NCBI GenBank assembly: GCA_021495925.1
Contig: JAKEKT010000035.1
Span: 62,001-126,000 of the forward strand
Length of the DNA stretch: 64,000 bases
Direction of reading: 5' to 3'
Source: Diplodia intermedia
Lineage: Eukaryota; Ascomycota; Dothideomycetes; Botryosphaeriales; Botryosphaeriaceae
Both the position numbers and the translations under genes were made by a program. This document shows positions 61,992 through 64,000 of the stretch, one piece after another; the first letter of the stretch is position 1; every line of letters begins with the position of its first letter. The notes beneath the pieces are model-generated. The model saw nothing but the letters and a program-made list of their open reading frames with translations, was not told the DNA's origin and made no database searches.

Positions 61992-64000
61992 CTAAGTTCC
62001 CAAATCATACATAACCATACCGCCCGTCCTGAAGTTATAGACAAACGCTGCCCTCCCCTCCGTTGGCTTGCCATCCGTCTCCCACTTCCTGCGGTACTCG
62101 TTTAGCATGGCGTGCACCTCTTGCAGGTACTGGCGCTCGCCCAGCGGCACGCTCTGGATGACGCGGCGCCACGAGTCCGGTTCGCTGAGGCGCGTCTCGC
62201 GGATTGTTTCCAAGATCTCGTCTTTGGTCTCGATCGCGGCGATGGGTCCGTCGACGAGCGAGGCTAGCAGCTCGCGGGCACGTGCCTGTGCCGCCTCGAC
62301 GATGCTCCACTTGTTGCTTTTCTTGGACCGGTGCTGCGCCATGAGCACTTGAACATTGTTCGTGTTGCCGGCTCCGCTACCAAGTCCCCCCGCTCCTCCG
62401 GCGCCAGTGCCGGGCTTGTTGGAGCTGCGCCCGCTGCTGGCGGGGATACCACCGCTGCTCTCGGCGGAACCGCCGTGGGTGCTGTGGTTTTCGTAGTTGC
62501 TGCCGGCGCCTGCGCCGAAGAGGCGACTGGAGCCAAGACGGGTGGCGGCGGCGCGGCCCTCGCGATGGTCGCGCTCGCGCATCTCCTGGCGGAGGTATGA
62601 GAGCAGTTCGGAGCTGCGGATGTCCGTGTCTTCCTTGCGCACAAGCGACTTGACCTTGAGGTCGGGCTTGCCGGTGTTGATTGCGTCGGCCTTGATGATG
62701 ACGATCCACGAGTGCTTGTCCTCGGCGTAGTGCGAGAGGAGTTCTTCCGGCGAGCGTGCGTCGATGGAGAGCTCGGCGCTGACGTCGTGGGCCCACAACT
62801 CACCGACCATTTTCACGCCCGTAGAACGGAGGGCGGCGGAGTCGAAGCAGGAGATGAGGACGTCGCAGCGGCGCGTTGCCCATTGACCGGGTCCAGACTC
62901 ATCTTCGTTGGCCTTCTTGAGGAAGTTGTTCTTGCCGGCTTTCTTCTGAAGACGCGCCATGGATGCTACCAGCCTGTCCCAGCCGAGGTTCAGTCCCACG
63001 GCGTGGCAACTACTGGATTTACCCTGCGCCTTGGAGCGATGTTCTTCTATCAGAGCATCATACCGGCCTCCAGCGGCTATGACATCGCGTCTCTTAGTGT
63101 CGTACAAGCATTGGAACATGAAGCCGCCGGCATAGAACTTTTCATTGAACGTGCCGAGAGGATTGACCTTGATCTGGCGGCGGACGTTGAATTTCTTGAG
63201 ATAGCCGAGGACGGTACGCAAGTGAGCGAAGATTGCGTGAGTTTTGTCCAAGAATTCGGTTCCTGCAAGCAGAGACTGGATCTTGCTGAAGGCTTTCTCT
63301 GGAGAGTCACTGAAATCGAACTTGGCCAAGTCGTCAAGTGAGGTAGACGAGACGCCAACGGTGGGAGATCGCAGGTCACTCCGAATCTTTTGCCACGTCC
63401 AGTCGTGGATGTTCAGCCTGTTGAGGATCTGCTTGACGGAGCGGCGCAGCGGCGTAGCTATACGGCAGGATTCCATGATCAGATCCAAAAGGTCCGCATG
63501 ATTGATTTGGAACACAATCGGGGCAGTAGACAAAGACGGGAATTCGTCAATCACCTCGTCCATCACCTTGACGACCTCGGCTTCCTTGAGAGCAAGGTCG
63601 AGACTGTTGTAGGAGATGATATCAAAGTCGGCTTCTCCATTGCTACGAGGTTCACCTCCCGTGAACGCATCCCGGTAGACGTGTCCGATGGTGTATGTCT
63701 TTTCCACAGGAGGAGCTTGTCTGGCAATGGATCGAGCGTAAGGCAGCGTGAAGTCATAAGGTAGTTGGACCAGGGTCCCAGAAGAGTCGAATAGCTTCAC
63801 GACGTTCTGCTCTTCATAGTGATCTGACGTAGGGAAAAGCAGTTGTCGCCTTGTCTTGACAGCGCCATGTCGTCGGAAAACGGCGCTCAGCTTATCTTCC
63901 ACTAGCTCCTGGATCACCAAAGTGCTCGCCTTCTGCTCGTGTGCGCCGTTTGTCGCGTTGAGATCCCAGGCGTAGTCCTTTACTTGCACCTGTTTGTTGG
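61992..64000 (-). CDS. GCN2: eIF2alpha kinase GCN2, C-terminal part
   Basis: The frame is open from the right edge to a stop at 61992, about 669 residues; the RWD and kinase domains lie outside the window. GCN2 phosphorylates eIF2alpha when uncharged tRNA binds its histidyl-tRNA-synthetase-like domain. That domain is here: VEDKLSAVFRRHGAVKTRRQLLFP, LPYDFTLPYARSIAR, YTIGHVYRDAFTGGEPRS, FDIISYN, and motif-3-like VIAAGGRYDALIEEH with GLNLGWDRLV. The missing or changed HisRS catalytic residues cannot be judged without alignment. The anticodon-binding-like region follows (RRCDVLISCFDS), then a Gly/Ser-rich linker of about 60 residues (GAGAGSNYENHS onward), and the C-terminal dimerisation and ribosome-binding domain ending FRTGGMVMYDLGT. 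The last exon seems long; any intron lies near or beyond the edge, where AACAG/GTGCAAG occurs. Confidence 0.95.
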   Translation of the reverse strand, partial: NKQVQVKDYAWDLNATNGAHEQKASTLVIQELVEDKLSAVFRRHGAVKTRRQLLFPTSDHYEEQNVVKLFDSSGTLVQLPYDFTLPYARSIARQAPPVEKTYTIGHVYRDAFTGGEPRSNGEADFDIISYNSLDLALKEAEVVKVMDEVIDEFPSLSTAPIVFQINHADLLDLIMESCRIATPLRRSVKQILNRLNIHDWTWQKIRSDLRSPTVGVSSTSLDDLAKFDFSDSPEKAFSKIQSLLAGTEFLDKTHAIFAHLRTVLGYLKKFNVRRQIKVNPLGTFNEKFYAGGFMFQCLYDTKRRDVIAAGGRYDALIEEHRSKAQGKSSSCHAVGLNLGWDRLVASMARLQKKAGKNNFLKKANEDESGPGQWATRRCDVLISCFDSAALRSTGVKMVGELWAHDVSAELSIDARSPEELLSHYAEDKHSWIVIIKADAINTGKPDLKVKSLVRKEDTDIRSSELLSYLRQEMRERDHREGRAAATRLGSSRLFGAGAGSNYENHSTHGGSAESSGGIPASSGRSSNKPGTGAGGAGGLGSGAGNTNNVQVLMAQHRSKKSNKWSIVEAAQARARELLASLVDGPIAAIETKDEILETIRETRLSEPDSWRRVIQSVPLGERQYLQEVHAMLNEYRRKWETDGKPTEGRAAFVYNFRTGGMVMYDLGT

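Noticed and set aside
61588..61995. 135-codon plus-strand frame ending at the GCN2 stop codon
   Set aside because: No motif, and it overlaps the 3' end of GCN2 on the other strand; kept out for lack of support.

Overview
The window is nuclear DNA of a filamentous ascomycete (Pezizomycotina; a dothideomycete would fit, but I cannot fix the order). The evidence is short introns (mostly 44-120 nt, GT...AG, often with a CTAAC/CTGAC branch site), genes split evenly between strands with no operons, CT-rich leaders, and one set of fungal housekeeping orthologues. I resolved 27 protein genes (two cut by the window edges) and 39 introns. I rebuilt exons by splice signals, phase and family conservation; coordinates given as a gene span include introns.

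Layout. 1-6 kb: C-terminal end of a sarcosine/fructosyl-amine oxidase-type flavoenzyme (+), a dienelactone hydrolase (-), the Sec1/Munc18 protein VPS45 (-) and a short-chain dehydrogenase with an altered active site (+). 7.5-15.3 kb, all on the minus strand: KNR4/SMI1, an inositol-phosphoceramide mannosyltransferase, KIN17 and a small membrane protein. 15.7-20.9 kb (+): the SNF1/AMPK beta subunit and the NuA4 subunit EPL1. 21.4-24.5 kb: a divergent pair, SET methyltransferase RKM4 (-) and tRNA-t6A enzyme KAE1 (+). 24.8-32.3 kb: a D-2-hydroxyacid dehydrogenase (-), an unrecognised membrane protein (+) and a full-length ABCB multidrug transporter (-). 33.3-43.5 kb (+): splicing factor CWC2, Paf1-complex subunit CTR9, and a large Cys/Pro/Thr-rich protein with a PAN-like module. 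44.6-51.4 kb: a lipid-droplet hydrolase (+) convergent with DCP1 (-), which is divergent from an OCRL-type inositol 5-phosphatase (+). 53-64 kb: a secreted BBE-type flavin oxidase (+), the STE3-class pheromone receptor (-) divergent from an unrecognised membrane/coiled-coil protein (+), two small low-complexity ORFs (-) and the C-terminal part of the kinase GCN2 (-), which runs off the right edge.

The genes do not form one pathway. The content is mostly core cell biology: chromatin and transcription (EPL1, CTR9), RNA processing (CWC2, DCP1, KIN17), translation and its control (KAE1, RKM4, GCN2), nutrient signalling (SNF1 beta, GCN2), membrane traffic and lipids (VPS45, MIPC synthase, 5-phosphatase, LDAH), and wall or mating signalling (KNR4, STE3). 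Accessory-type genes are the ABC transporter, the BBE oxidase, the SDR, the dienelactone hydrolase, the D-hydroxyacid dehydrogenase and the PAN/Cys-Pro protein; they are scattered and do not form a recognisable secondary-metabolite cluster. I found no tRNA, rRNA, transposon, CRISPR array or virus-like sequence.

The most unusual items are the PAN/Cys-Pro-rich protein at 41.1-43.5 kb, a GC-AG intron in the SNF1 beta gene, a 24-nt microexon inside the KIN17 zinc finger, the SDR whose catalytic Lys is Arg, and a 13-nt tandem repeat between two convergent 3' ends.
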